NCBI GenBank assembly: GCA_036971615.1
Contig: JAYKKR010000007.1
Coordinates: 1,922,001 to 1,986,000 of the forward strand
Length of the DNA: 64,000 nt
Reading direction: 5' to 3'
DNA from: Amyloporia xantha
Lineage: Eukaryota; Basidiomycota; Agaricomycetes; Polyporales; Adustoporiaceae
Below are positions 1-10,230 of the stretch, in pieces (the stretch's first letter is position 1; the number at the start of each line of letters is the position of its first letter). A program made the position numbers and the translations under genes. The notes under the pieces were generated by a model. The model was not told the DNA's origin, did not search any database, and was given only the letters and a program-made list of their open reading frames with translations.

Positions 1-729
1 ACCAGTGCATGAGATATAAGTCGAGGTACTCGGTCCCGAGCTTGCTGAGCGTGTCGTCGAGAGCGGGCTCCACGTCCTCAGGCGCATGGAACGTGTTCCA
101 GAGCTGGAAGCATGGTCAGGACCTAGGCACATGGTGTGTAATTGCGCAATCACCTTCGAAGTGAGCCAGAGTTCTTCACGCGGGACACCGCTCTCCTTAA
201 TGGCTTCTCCGACTTCCGCCTCGTTCTGTACAAGCCCCGATAACTTCAGGTTGTCACTCATTGTACAGGCTGCAGATATACTCACCCTATAGATCCATGC
301 ACCGTCGATGTGTCTGTAACCAGTTGCCAATGCCGTCTTCACAGCTGTGCCAACCTCTCCAGGCGCCGCCTGCCAAACACCTGCGCCAAATGAGCTCTAT
401 ATCAGAATGCATACCTTCGGATAACGAGCGGTCATACCCAGAGCAACAGCAGGAATCTTGTCTCCTGACGGAAGCGTGTAGTGCGAAGGCAACGATGACA
501 AGTTGCGGTGGAACCCATGGCAAGGCTTCGAAGCACGCATCTTCGTGCTCGTCCGCGTAAGTAGCCTGAACCCTGCGTAGACGATGGCCATGACTGCAAC
601 GACACGAGCGACTGCAATGAAGTTCAGAAAGATCCTCTTTCCGCGAGAAATGCGCTGAGACTTGGGGGACTGTTGCTCGTCGACCTCGTCCGGATCGTGA
701 GTAGATATGGGCTTGTAACCGACAGCCAT
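1..729 (-). CDS. Aldo/keto reductase, 5' part, runs off the window
   Basis: NADPH-dependent oxidoreductase of the aldo/keto reductase family, partial at the left edge. Exons read from the minus strand are 729-438, 380-286, 225-154 and 103 to beyond base 1; all introns are GT-AG and 50-60 nt. The spliced frame shows the family landmarks in order: a strand ending in IPAVALG, then [21 protein letters not shown] (cofactor-binding Asp), then ELWLTSK and the [13 protein letters not shown] strand. Catalytic Tyr and Lys fit the IYR and TSK positions of the family. Unusually, about 80 residues precede the barrel, including a hydrophobic stretch at roughly residues 33-56 flanked by basic residues, which looks like a membrane anchor. 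An internal Met after this stretch could give a soluble form. Substrate cannot be told from sequence. Confidence 0.88.
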
Positions 730-932
730 GTGCGGTGTGCGTCGTCCGCAATGACTTCAGCAGCGGTGGTAGTTGTCTAGACGGTCAGCGGTGGTTTATA
801 ACGGTCGACGTAATGCCGAGGGATCGATATTTATCCGAGGCGCAGGCGATGACGACAACGGACGATAACAGTTGCGGACACCCGTCGTTCCATTGTGAGA
901 ATCAATAAATGCCGATATTTGTTGCAGAGTGC
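730..932. other. Upstream region of the aldo/keto reductase
   Basis: Non-coding stretch upstream of the reductase start codon. It presumably holds its promoter. I see no further gene or clear core-promoter element. Confidence 0.4.
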
Positions 933-1027
933 TAGCACTTTGGTCTCGTACCCAGACCTGTAATGTCGCACTTATTTGCGGTGGTGGGGTGCGACATTAC
1001 AGGTCTGGGTACGAGACCATAGCACTT
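933..1027. mobile_element. 79-bp perfect foldback MITE with 8-bp target duplication
   Basis: Two 31-bp arms (941-971 and 989-1019) are exact reverse complements separated by a 17-bp loop. The element is flanked on both sides by the direct repeat TAGCACTT (933-940 and 1020-1027), an 8-bp target-site duplication that marks it as transposed DNA rather than a terminator. The outer 18 bp (TGGTCTCGTACCCAGACC) match the right terminus of the DUF6589 transposon nearby (TAGGCTCGTTCCCAGACC) at 15 of 18 positions, so it may be a minimal non-autonomous derivative moved by that machinery. No coding capacity. Confidence 0.85.
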
Positions 1028-1659
1028 ATACGCAGGAGGTGAAGAAGTCGTTAATACAGCTTGATAGTTGAGTATCCTCTGCTGCTTATAGTCGGACAGT
1101 GTTGGAGTCTAAGAGTCTTATAAGATCTGCGTCCGAGTGATGATCGAGCAGATGGAGGAAGATGGAGGAGGCCTGCAGCATGATGCATTTGATGGTGTAT
1201 CAGACAGGGAAGGGCGCATGTTTACATCAAGATTCAATGAAGGTACGCGTATCATGACAGCCATGTTATAAACGATTCCTTATGCATTCTATAGCGTTCT
1301 CAGTGTGTTGAGTAGACAAATGAATTATGAGACTCGCGACAGACGTGGCGTCAAGGATCAGTATTCACTAGCAAGCCCCCCTTTACCCGAGGCGTCGATC
1401 TGCGGTGTCTGGCACTTGTCATATATCGCGACGAAAGTAAAGGAGGACGTACATGCTGGCAGCAGCTGCGTGATGTTTAGGTCATTTTGGATGCAATTGG
1501 CAATTTTGGCAATGATCCTGAAACAAAAGCTAATAGGCCAGCCTCGTTCCAGAACCTATCCGTTGTAAGAGTCTAAGCAGTCCACACATAGACCTACATA
1601 CGTTGGAGAGATCTGCGGTCCGAGAAATGAATGATTAATGAGTAAGTATATACCGGGGG
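1028..1659. other. Non-coding spacer
   Basis: About 630 bases between two foldback elements. One short plus-strand reading frame (1305-1568) has no recognisable family, no plausible promoter context and no conserved motif, so I do not call it a gene. Confidence 0.4.
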
Positions 1660-1733
1660 TGGTCTTGTACCAGACCTTTCGTGCCGTACCCCACCACCGC
1701 GAATAAGAGATGCGGTAGTTGGGTAGGCTACCA
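1660..1733. mobile_element. Diverged relative of the foldback MITE
   Basis: This stretch aligns along its whole length with the reverse complement of the 941-1019 element. It begins TGGTCTTGTACCAGACC, carries the same CCCCACCACCGC core and ends in GGCTACCA. The arms no longer pair perfectly and no target duplication is visible, so it looks like an old, decayed copy. It lies 30 bp outside the DUF6589 transposon. Confidence 0.6.
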
Positions 1734-1753
1734 GTGCGACATATACTAGTAAC

Positions 1754-1960
1754 CGTCCTCCCTAGACTCGCAAGCCAGTCGTTCGGCCGCGTCGTTCTCG
1801 ATTTGGCAATACTAATAATACCCTGATATGGGTTTTATATTCGGGCGGAGAGCAAATCGAGAAGACGCGTCCTAACGACTGGGCGAACTCGAAGCCATTT
1901 AGCCCAGAGGCCCCGTGAGAAAAAGGACTTCGTGAAATCGTCGCATTCCTCTCTGTGCAG
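1754..1960 (+). repeat. Left end of the DUF6589 transposon with subterminal foldback
   Basis: The target duplication CGTCCTCCC (1754-1762) is followed by the terminus TAGACTCG. Two imperfect inverted arms of about 31 bp then face each other (about 1774-1804 and 1856-1886, both with CCAGTCGTT and CTCGATTTG in opposite orientation) around an AT-rich centre. The conserved inner inverted block shared with the right end follows, starting near 1886. Confidence 0.75.
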
Positions 1961-2041
1961 TAACGGCTCGGCGACGTTCAGTGAAGTGTTTGACATCATA
2001 TCGCGTCTAATATAACGTCTATCTTTCTCATTACAACCTTG

Positions 2042-4746
2042 TTAAAGCTGCGAGCCCCTCCTTGTGACTCTACCTCGGCCACCCCGTGCCCTTGCACGCC
2101 CTCTAGCCCGACCCCTACTCTCCGACATGAAGTTCTCTGGTGTCAGCATGTAAGCATCGGAGAGGTCGGGGAATTGAATTGCAGGGCCAAAGTTTGAATG
2201 TGTATTCATTTGAAGTGAGGATATAGACTCATGCACAGCTTGAGACGAGCTTGGCGCCAGTCCGGTGTGAGCAACGTTTGGTGAGTAACTCCCGTGGGTC
2301 ATGAACATGGACGGGGGGTTGAATTGGGAAGGCATGGGGCTCGATTGCGGTACGAATGGCCAGGGAGGTGCGACAGGAACCTGGGGTATCCCAGGAAGAG
2401 ACAAGCTGTGGTTGTGCCGCACAACCATGGACTCGGACTGCGATGGCAGTCGTGTGTCAGGGTCAACCGCTGGAGCAGTAGCAATACTGCTGGACGGTTC
2501 CCCCGGTGTCCCGCAAGGCTGGCGGACTTGAGTTGTGAGCCCCGCCGGTCTTACGCATTTGGCAGGCCGAGTAGTCGAAACATCTGCTGTGAGCGCTGCT
2601 GCGGCGGCCTGACGTTTGTTGCTAGTTTTCGGAACAGGTATGTAGTTGATTTCGAGTGCGCCGATGAGACCTGCAAGCTCGTGCCCATATTTGCTCCACC
2701 ATGGCCAGCTCGCTTGTAGCAGATGGCGGAGCCGGGAATCTGAGACGTTACCAATGGAACACAGGAGGGTGAGACTATCATCATTCAGTATGGTGCTCGC
2801 ATCGAAGTGAGCAGTGGGATGGTCGCGGGCCATGACATCCTCCCGCCACTTGTCGAGTTTGGTCCACGCACTAATATCACAGAGGCCCCGTGCTGGCATC
2901 TTCAATTTCGTTGATACTCGTTTGGCACCAGGCCGGGTGTGATCAAACAGGGACGGGTCACAAATATCACAGCATGGGACTGTAGCGTCTGAAAGGAACA
3001 TATAGTGAGTGTGAGTATGCATGAACATCGAGAGCTCATTAAACCTTGTGGTTCCGTGTCAAAAACCTCTGCCCAGACCTTTCGGCGGCATTGGGTTGTT
3101 TGAACGAAGGCTGTTAGACCCTCGTCGACTGCATCGGGGTCGATTTGGGGCTGCGCAGGTAATTGTGGGACAGTGTCAACCTTCGCTGTACCTCCACGAT
3201 TCACTCCATGCTTTTGGGCGTAATCTTTCGGCGGCTTCTTTTTGGCTGTCTTGGGTGCATTTTTGCGACGTTTCTGGTGAGTAGAGTCGCGCTCAGGTCT
3301 CTCCGAATGTTCTTCCAGGTTGACCGAGTATACTGTGCGCTCTACAAGCAGTACAGCAAGGCCAGTGCGATTGCGGCCCCGCGCAGCGCGGCCGGCGCGC
3401 TGAACGAAGTTAGACAGTGTTGCAGGTAGCTTCCATTGGATAACGATATCGATGTCTGGGACATTGCATCCCTGGCACAGTCACACATGCAACAGTCAAC
3501 GGATCGAGTTATGCATACTGAGGGACAGGACTGACCATTCCGGCTGCATCTGTACATACAAGAATGCGAATTTGGCCAACGGGCCTACCAGTCTCATCTT
3601 CTCCGAGTCCATTGGCTTTGAAGGCAGTCATAGCTTTGGTTCGGTATTCTTGGGACATTGTCGCATTGTAGGGACGGATTAAGCCTAGGTCTGCTAGGTG
3701 TGGATTTCGTTGGCGGACCAGGGATTGAAGATGATCAACTATTTGTGTCCCCGTGGCGATGTTATCAGCATAGATATATGTCTTAGGTAGATCGTTGGGG
3801 TTGTCCAGTCGGTCAGGAACGACGAAATCAAGGTCCGCGAAAGTGTTTTGAGGATGCTCACATGCACGGACAACGAGTGAGACATTAGGGCGGTCATTTC
3901 CAATGTTGACAAAGAGACTGCCTGTCTTTGGAAAATGGAGCTTAGAATGAAGGTCCCTTCGGACGCGTGCCGTAAGGGTGGCTGTGACGGCGATGACGGG
4001 AGTGCCACGGGGAAGGAAAGCACGTATGATGCCCAGACTAGCATATTTTTTACGGAAGTTGGCACCCCAATGAGAGACGCAATGAGCTTCGTCAACAACG
4101 ACTGATTGGATTCGCCGCGTGAAGCTGGTGTTTCGCAGGACTCGGTTGATAAACATGCGAGATTGAAGCATTTCCGGTGAAATTAGAATGACCCGATACT
4201 GGCCTGCGAGGATGTCCTGGCCAATGCTTAAGGCGCATAACCAGAATGAGGTCCATGGGATGTCTCACCTTGATGACTTGAGGCTTGCATGCCCCTGTCT
4301 GGCTATTAAGAGCGACAGCGGTTAAACCGAAGTCGTCACGGAAGGTTTCGACCTTCGTTCATGGCGGACTGCAATAAATACACACATATCACATGAGGTG
4401 AGCGACTACTAACCATCTCTTCCTCAAGTGCGAGGAGCGGGCACACCATGATGGTGGTCTTCATGTCATTGCCGGGCCAGACATAGGGGCCCGCAGCAAT
4501 GGCTGTCTTGCCAGAGCCAGTGGGTGCTTGTATAATAGCATCTATACCCTCAAGCTGTGCACGCACACCCTCTAGCTGAAAGAAGCGTGGCCGAGCGTCC
4601 CATTGGAAGCGCGCTTGCATCTTGTTGGCTAGATCATCCAGTTCTTCCGGTGTTAATGGCACTCGGCGGGCTGGACGCTCATGGCTAGAGGGCTCATGGC
4701 GCTTCCAATTTCGCCCATGGCGGGTGGGCGATGGTCTGCGTGCCAT
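2042..4746 (-). CDS. RecQ-family DNA helicase of the DUF6589 transposon
   Basis: ATP-dependent 3'-5' DNA helicase of RecQ type, about 823 residues after splicing. Exons on the minus strand: 4746-4414, 4352-4269, 4216-3536, 3471-3045, 2988-2042. Visible motifs are Walker A (APTGSGKT, about residues 74-81), DEAH followed by Cys (181-185), the motif III TAT (VTATL), a domain-2 region with DIDIVIQWKLP, and the motif VI arginine finger QRAGRAARGR. A Cys-rich CCDICDPSLFDH near the start of the last exon may be the zinc-binding part. The C-terminus ends in an Arg/Gly-rich RGRARGRARARGGRGR tail typical of nucleic-acid binding. It lacks Rep/Pif1 features of Helitrons. It starts 168 bp from the DUF6589 start codon, in the opposite direction, so the pair probably shares a promoter. 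Inferred role: unwinding DNA during transposition. Confidence 0.9.
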
Positions 4747-4914
4747 GGTGAGGACGATGAGTATAGTGAGGGTATGATCCAGGGTGCAAAGATACTCACT
4801 GAAAATTTGGCTTGCCGATCGAAGAGGAGTGATCGACGCTGGCGGGCAGAGTGCTTCGATCACCTTCTCATCCCCTGTCTGCTTATCCTGACAGCTTCAG
4901 AAGTCACGCCAGCC
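4747..4914. promoter_or_regulatory. Divergent promoter of the transposon genes
   Basis: The only non-coding gap between the helicase and DUF6589 start codons. By position it must hold both promoters. I see no clear TATA box. An open frame runs through it in the DUF6589 reading frame, so an earlier start near 4681 is formally possible but would overlap the helicase coding exon. Confidence 0.5.
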
Positions 4915-7900
4915 ATGTCTGACATGCCAGTCAATTGCGAGAGCCCTCTGCCCGCTTCATCACCTGTCAGCTCACCACTTTCGACATCGGAAGGAGGGAG
5001 CTTGCCTAGTTCTCCTCTAGCATCACGGGCAACCACGGGTAATCAGTCCATACGCCCAAGCAGAATAGTACTGGAGCCCCTACCTAGTCCCGCAGGAGTC
5101 ACGTACAACAATGATGGTTACTCGACGGACCATGTCTTCTCAACATCACCAATTCGAGGAGCAACTGGAAAACAGCGCACGGCATCAGCACGTCTCAAGG
5201 CCCAGAGGCGGCGCGAGAAAGAACAGGAGACCGTCGAGGCTGCAGAGAAGGCAAGATGGGCACAAACACGACAGATTATATGTGATGAGGTGCTCGCGCA
5301 CCTGGAAAAAAACAATCTTACCTTCGGGGATCTTGTCCATTATGTCTCTGACCCTGCTTCCCATCGGGGCCATGCACGCTGGTGGGGTTTTTTCAGTGTG
5401 CCGGGGCGTGTAGCGGAAATCCTTGATTACTGGATCTCTTCGGCAAATAGTGACACTGCTCGAGCAGCTATCAGTGGCTGGGCATTCCAATATGTCCAGC
5501 GAGTCATCGGCCACGAGGGCCACGCCGCTACTGTCAACGGATTCCTTCAGACACAGAAGATGGTCGTCGACAAGAATTTTGCATCCCGGTTCAGTCTGAC
5601 ACATCTATATGATGAGCTCAGACAGCTTTGTCCGCGCATGATGCAGCTCTTGTCAACGTTCAGCACGACAGCGTTGCAAGAGCGTCAGATGGGTGAGAAA
5701 AGCCGGCGGCGGAAGAATAATGTAAGTAGTAGTCGATTGGGTCTTACATGATTATATCATGATCTCACTTCAAATATACGATCTAGCTGGTCGCCAGCAG
5801 CGCGCTCATCGCGCTGGGCGCCCGTAGCCAGAACAATAGCTACGCCCGGCATGTGGTCGGATTGTACTCGTATGCAACAGGGGCCCAGCGGCAGATGATC
5901 GAGGTTCTTGCCCATCTCGGTGTATGTAGTAGCTACTCATCGTTGGCAGGCACCACCAAGCTGGACGTGGACCTCTTCCAAAATGCAGACTCTGAGATGG
6001 CCACCACTGCCGCCGAGGATGGCGCGGAGCCTAGGATCACTGCCGAAGTTGATGCTGACAGCGAAGAGGCCCTGTGGGATGCATTGGGACTGGGTGAGCG
6101 ACTAGGCAATGAGACTGCAGAGAACGAAGCTGGTCAGGAAGGCATAGAACATCAGGACAATCATGAACAGGAGAATACAAGTCCCATTGTTGAAACAAGT
6201 ACAGGCCGTCCCAAACGTGTCGCGTCGTACGGCCTTCTGAAGCGCCTGTCGGACGCGTGTAGACGCGTGGCACGTGAATATGCACGGACGCACATGCTTG
6301 GCTTCGTATACGACAATATCAACATGGTCTTCAAGGCTGCTGAGCAGGTACTCGGACGCAAGGACTCTCAAGAGAATGGTACATGTGCTACCGCGTTCCC
6401 ACTGTTCAATGCTCCAGCCACAGACATGCAGACCAATGACTTGATCACGAGCTTCTTGCGTGCACCACCCCTCCAACTCGCGGATATCTTGCTTAGCCCG
6501 GAAGAAGACCGAGTCCTCACTGATCGTATGCAACATACAGTCCTTCGCATCATTGTCACTTTCGGAGGGTCGCGCTTCACGCGTTTTCAGGCCGACATTC
6601 TTGCAACCACCCCCATCAGCCACGAGAAGATCCCACTCCATCGGACAGAAATATTGCCGCTCCCCGCCATGCACATCGATGAGTCCTCGACCACAGGCAA
6701 TGCCGATGTTACAGAAGCCATATTCTCTGAGATGGGATATGACCCTCAAACCGAGGAGTTCAGCCAGACCGTGAAGATATTTGCTGGTGATCAACTTTCG
6801 GTCGCTCGGCTCCGTTCTCTCACTCAAAATCGTGTCGGCCATGATGCGTTTCGACACTCCTTCCTCTGGGCTGTTGTGATGCCTGGCCTCTTCCACTACA
6901 AGATGGCAGCTACGCACGGTATGATGGACATTTTCTATGGCCATTCCAACACTGCCCGCAACCCCGGATCTCTTGCGTTTCACAACACAGTCCTTGACCG
7001 CAAGCCTATCGTCCTATCCTCACTGCCTCCCTTCCGTGTTTGCCGCGATCTCATATTCATTTCCTTGTATGCCCGTGTCTTCCATTGTCTTGAATTAGTC
7101 TCCGAATGTGACAGCCTTGACGACTATGCCGAGAACGTCACATTTGAGGAACTGCAAGCGCATGCTGCCGCCATTGTATCACAGTTTGCGAACGTTCGAA
7201 GAGTGGGAGACCTCCGACGGTCACGAGCACGAGAGGAGCGTGCCCATCTTGCAACCCATGCAGCCACGGATGCTGCCCGCGATTCCATTGCGGATGCTGA
7301 TGCACAGTCCTCTCGGCCGCTGTCTCAGGGAGACATGGTTTTTGAGAATGCAGTGCTGTTCATGCATGATGCACTCATCATGCGTGAACTCACAGACGCC
7401 ATCAAGAATGGCGATTCGGGACGCGTAGTTCTTGCCCTGAAACTGTGGGCGTGCCATTTTCGCGGCAGCGGTCGCACCAAGTATGCCCATGAGATGCTTT
7501 TTCTCATACATAACCTCAAGTACATTTGGCCGGAGCCATTACGGTACGTTACAGTGCTACCATAGCATACACACGCCAATGTGCTCACTTACGATGCGGC
7601 GATGCTGTAGTCGAATTGTTTTGGAGAACTGGCTCGTCAATCCAAGTGGCAAGCCGAACTCTTTTGTAGAAGTAGATCTTCTGCAAGAACACCTCAACTT
7701 TTGGATCAAGGTCTGTCTATGAGCATTTTGACTAATAATGTCTGTCAGCTTACCATTTGACGTGATTAGACGGTTTACAAGGCCCATGGGAGCAATGCTT
7801 CTTGGGAATGGTTGGCGATGATCTCCCCGTGCATTGATATCCTGCGCCGCCTGGCCACCGAGATGAACGCGACCCTCGGCAGCAAGCAAGGAACGAAGCA

Positions 7901-8399
7901 TACGACACCAGACCTCAACAAAGACATCACGGAGCTCATGCATTCACTGCGCGAGCATAGAGTCTATCAGCAGGAGCTAGGGCGAGTGATTGACGATGGG
8001 ACTGGCAAATCAGCCATTGTACCTAATGCAGTCTCAGTCGGCATTCAGCAACTGGCGAAACCATTGGCCGATTTCAACGCAGCTCTCGCTGGCCTCCAAG
8101 CACGATGCAAAACGGCTCCTCTAATTGGTGGCCTCTATCCGGGAGTGCGTCAATCACCGTCCCTCCATCTGACTGCCGCGCCGCTCGTCACAGATTCCAA
8201 CGGCCCGCCTATAGAGCGCGGAGACGATGCGTCGGAAGCTCTTGATGGCTCAGACACAGGCAGTAATGTGTCGGATGATGAAGGCGATGTTTATGATCAT
8301 TCCGAATCACTCTTCTCTCTCGAAAATGCCGGGGATGTTTCACTGGACATGGACGAGATATCAGACGGCGAAGACAACTTCGACGGCTCTGATTTGTAG
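4915..8399 (+). CDS. DUF6589 domain protein, putative transposase
   Basis: About 1,097 residues from four exons: 4915-5721, 5787-7543, 7611-7710, 7770-8399; each junction is GT-AG and keeps the frame. The N-terminus (about 1-130) is Ser/Pro-rich, followed by a basic helical stretch. DUF6589 occupies roughly residues 450-930. Landmarks are LPAMHIDESS (Asp567), IFAGDQLSVARLR (Asp604), LFHYKMAATHGMMDIFYG, then NWLVNPSGKP, VEVDLLQEHLNFWIK (Asp877, Glu881) and GSNASWEWLAMISPCI. The C-terminal 100 residues are strongly acidic. The spaced acidic residues resemble an RNase H-like D-D-E arrangement, but that is inference. The gene is intact and lies inside inverted ends with a target duplication, which argues for a transposase role. 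I chose the Met at 4915 because it begins a typical Ser/Pro-rich leader outside the helicase coding exon. Confidence 0.88.
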
Positions 8400-8484
8400 T
8401 ATAACTCATGTATTCATGCTTGTATTACACGTAACAGAGCAATCCGTACTACAGAGTCTCGCAATGCTCGCCGTGGGCACACTC

Positions 8485-8641
8485 TCCTTGAGCAGTTTTG
8501 CGCAATTTCACTAAGACCTTTTTCTCACGGGGCCTCTCGACTAAATGGCTTCGAGTTCGCCCAGCCGTTCTGGTGAACGGAAGGAGTGCCACGACGGAGT
8601 TTGAAAACCAGAACGGTCTGGGAACGAGCCTACGTCCTCCC
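8485..8641 (-). repeat. Right end of the DUF6589 transposon with subterminal foldback
   Basis: Read on the minus strand, this is the partner of the left end: TAGGCTCG, then an inverted pair with CCAGACCGTTCTGGT facing ACCAGAACGG, then the block GGGCGAACTCGAAGCC to CCCCGTGAGAAAAAGG. The target duplication CGTCCTCCC follows at 8633-8641. Foldback arms differ in sequence from those of the left end, but the architecture is the same. Confidence 0.75.
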
Positions 8642-8811
8642 CTGCATTTTGATTGATTGAACTTGATTCTATCCTCACGAAAAAGGAAACAAGATTCCGG
8701 CCACCAGGCCGGGCCGAGCCTGCCGACTACGATCAATTGGGCGCTTGAGCGAGGCATTTACCTCTTACTGCAGAGATAACACCGAAGACCACCAAGCACT
8801 GTATCAACAGC

Positions 8812-9475
8812 ATGGCTTCCAGCGCAAAGTCAGTACTCAACTGCCACATTGGAAGTCTCCCTACTGGATATTAAGAAGATAACCTAGGTCCCTAGCTACA
8901 TGTATTTTCTGCAAGATCATCAAGGGTAGGTGTGCTTAGATCGTTGTCTCAGATTCCTCACCCCACATTCTATACCGTGATATAAAGGGGAGATACCTAG
9001 CTTCAAGCTGGTAGAGACTGAGTCAACGTATTCTTTCCTTGACATCAACCCGCTAGCGAAGGGTCATTCCCTCATCATTCCGAAGTGTAAGTCCCACTAA
9101 TTGCATCTACGTTCCTTCTTCCTGATACGATGGTAATAGACCACGCGGAAAAGCTGCACGAGCTTCCAGATGAGTCTCTCACCGACATCATGCACATCGC
9201 CAAGCAGATCGCAGTAGCAACTGGAGCAGAAAACTATAACATTCTGCAGGTGTGTGCATCGTTTCTTTACGTTGCGTGTCGAGTAATTTCGTGCGCTTCG
9301 TATCCAAAAGAACAACGGCCGTATCGCCCACCAGGAAGTCGATCATGTACACTTTCACGTCATCCCGAAGCCAAGTGCTTCAGACAGCGAGGGACTTGTC
9401 ATCGGGTGGCCTCAGCAGAAGGTGGCGATGGATGAGCTGGCGAAGATCCATGAAGAGATCAAAGGGAAGCTGTAA
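8812..9475 (+). CDS. HIT-family nucleotide hydrolase (HNT1/HINT-like)
   Basis: Histidine-triad protein of about 143 residues in five exons, with a very short first exon encoding MASSAK. The spliced frame reads CIFCKIIKGEIPSFKLVET, then LDINPLAKGHSLIIPKYHAEKL, ending with the signature HVHFHVIP (H-x-H-x-H-x-x) in the last exon. This family hydrolyses AMP-lysine or other nucleoside phosphoramidates as a small cytosolic dimer. Length and motif match HINT-type rather than Fhit-type proteins. The DUF6589 transposon ends only about 170 bp upstream of the start codon, so it may have displaced part of the promoter. Stop at 9473-9475. Confidence 0.92.
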
Positions 9476-10230
9476 TGAAACGTGCAGTTGACTATGTACA
9501 AGAGAAAGCAAACTGAAGATGTATCGAGCGGTGACTGTGTAATTCTAATTATTGTTGCTATGACGGTTGTCCCACAGTGTCCGTCGCATTACGCTGCCTC
9601 AGGCTTTCTGTATATCTGTGCCTTTTGCTAATGGCTTGGCATTTGACAAGGTTCGACCGCACTGAGCGCCAGCGCTTGCATTCTTCGATCGAAGGATCAT
9701 AGCCTATAGGATCCGAGCGACAATGACCGGAAGCCGTAAAATTGTTGTCAGCCTTGCAACACCCAATTTGTATGGCGCTTCTTTGATATTCAAGCATTTT
9801 CTACGCTGTTTTTTTCGAAGTTCCAACTGTATCCTACAGTTTCAAGACTTCGAGGAGCTACAAAGTTGAGCTCTGATACATTATATTTCGTGCGTGAATC
9901 GTTTTGACAATCTATCAAGTGTGGGATCTATGGGCGTCAGGGACTCCACTGCAATGCATCTGCCAATTATAACTGAAGCATCACCGTGATGAACAAATAC
10001 TGTTTAAGAGATTGTCATATCACTTGAGTGCCTCGAAATTGACCGGGGCGGTGCGCTCACGTACGTTTCCATTTTCTACACATTCCGTTAGGCTGTGCTT
10101 TTGGTGACGAAAACTCGCCAAACAGATTGCGCCCGTAGGAACAAATGATTAGAAACGCCGGATAGCGATCTCGACTCTCCCATTTAACGAGTCTCAGGCG
10201 CAGGTTCTGGTTTACAGAACAGAACCAAAA
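9476..10230. other. Intergenic, nothing recognised
   Basis: About 750 bases between the HIT gene and the next start codon. Moderately AT-rich, only short shadow frames, no repeat or RNA gene that I can support. Confidence 0.5.

Larger units (their letters stand above)
1763..8632. mobile_element. DUF6589/RecQ-helicase DNA transposon, apparently complete
   Basis: A 6,870-bp element bounded by the direct repeat CGTCCTCCC on both sides (1754-1762 and 8633-8641). Its ends are inverted relatives: TAGACTCG at the left, and TAGGCTCG read inward from the right. A second, stronger inverted block of roughly 70 bp lies inside each end (about 1886-1955 and 8497-8565), sharing CTGGGCGAACTCGAAGCC and CCCCGTGAGAAAAAGG. 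Between the ends lie exactly two genes, divergently transcribed from a 168-bp gap: a RecQ-type helicase and a DUF6589 protein. Both are open after splicing, so the copy may be autonomous. DUF6589 is known as an uncharacterised, highly expanded fungal domain. That it is the transposase is my inference from the ends, the target duplication and the two-gene content. The element landed about 170 bp upstream of the HIT gene start. Confidence 0.85.

Noticed and set aside
941..1019. Transcription terminator or regulatory hairpin
   Set aside because: The flanking 8-bp direct repeat shows it is an inserted element; such hairpin terminators are not a feature of fungal polymerase II genes.
1305..1568. 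87-residue plus-strand ORF
   Set aside because: Random composition, no family, lies between transposon remnants.
2294..2719. Plus-strand open frames opposite the helicase C-terminus
   Set aside because: Antisense shadows of the Pro/Ser-rich helicase tail, without motifs.
4681..4914. N-terminal extension of the DUF6589 protein
   Set aside because: It would overlap the helicase coding exon in antisense, and the translation there looks like the helicase's shadow.
1763..8632. Helitron, because of the helicase
   Set aside because: The helicase is RecQ-type (DEAH, QRAGRAARGR), not Pif1-type with a Rep domain. The element has inverted ends and a target duplication, which Helitrons lack.
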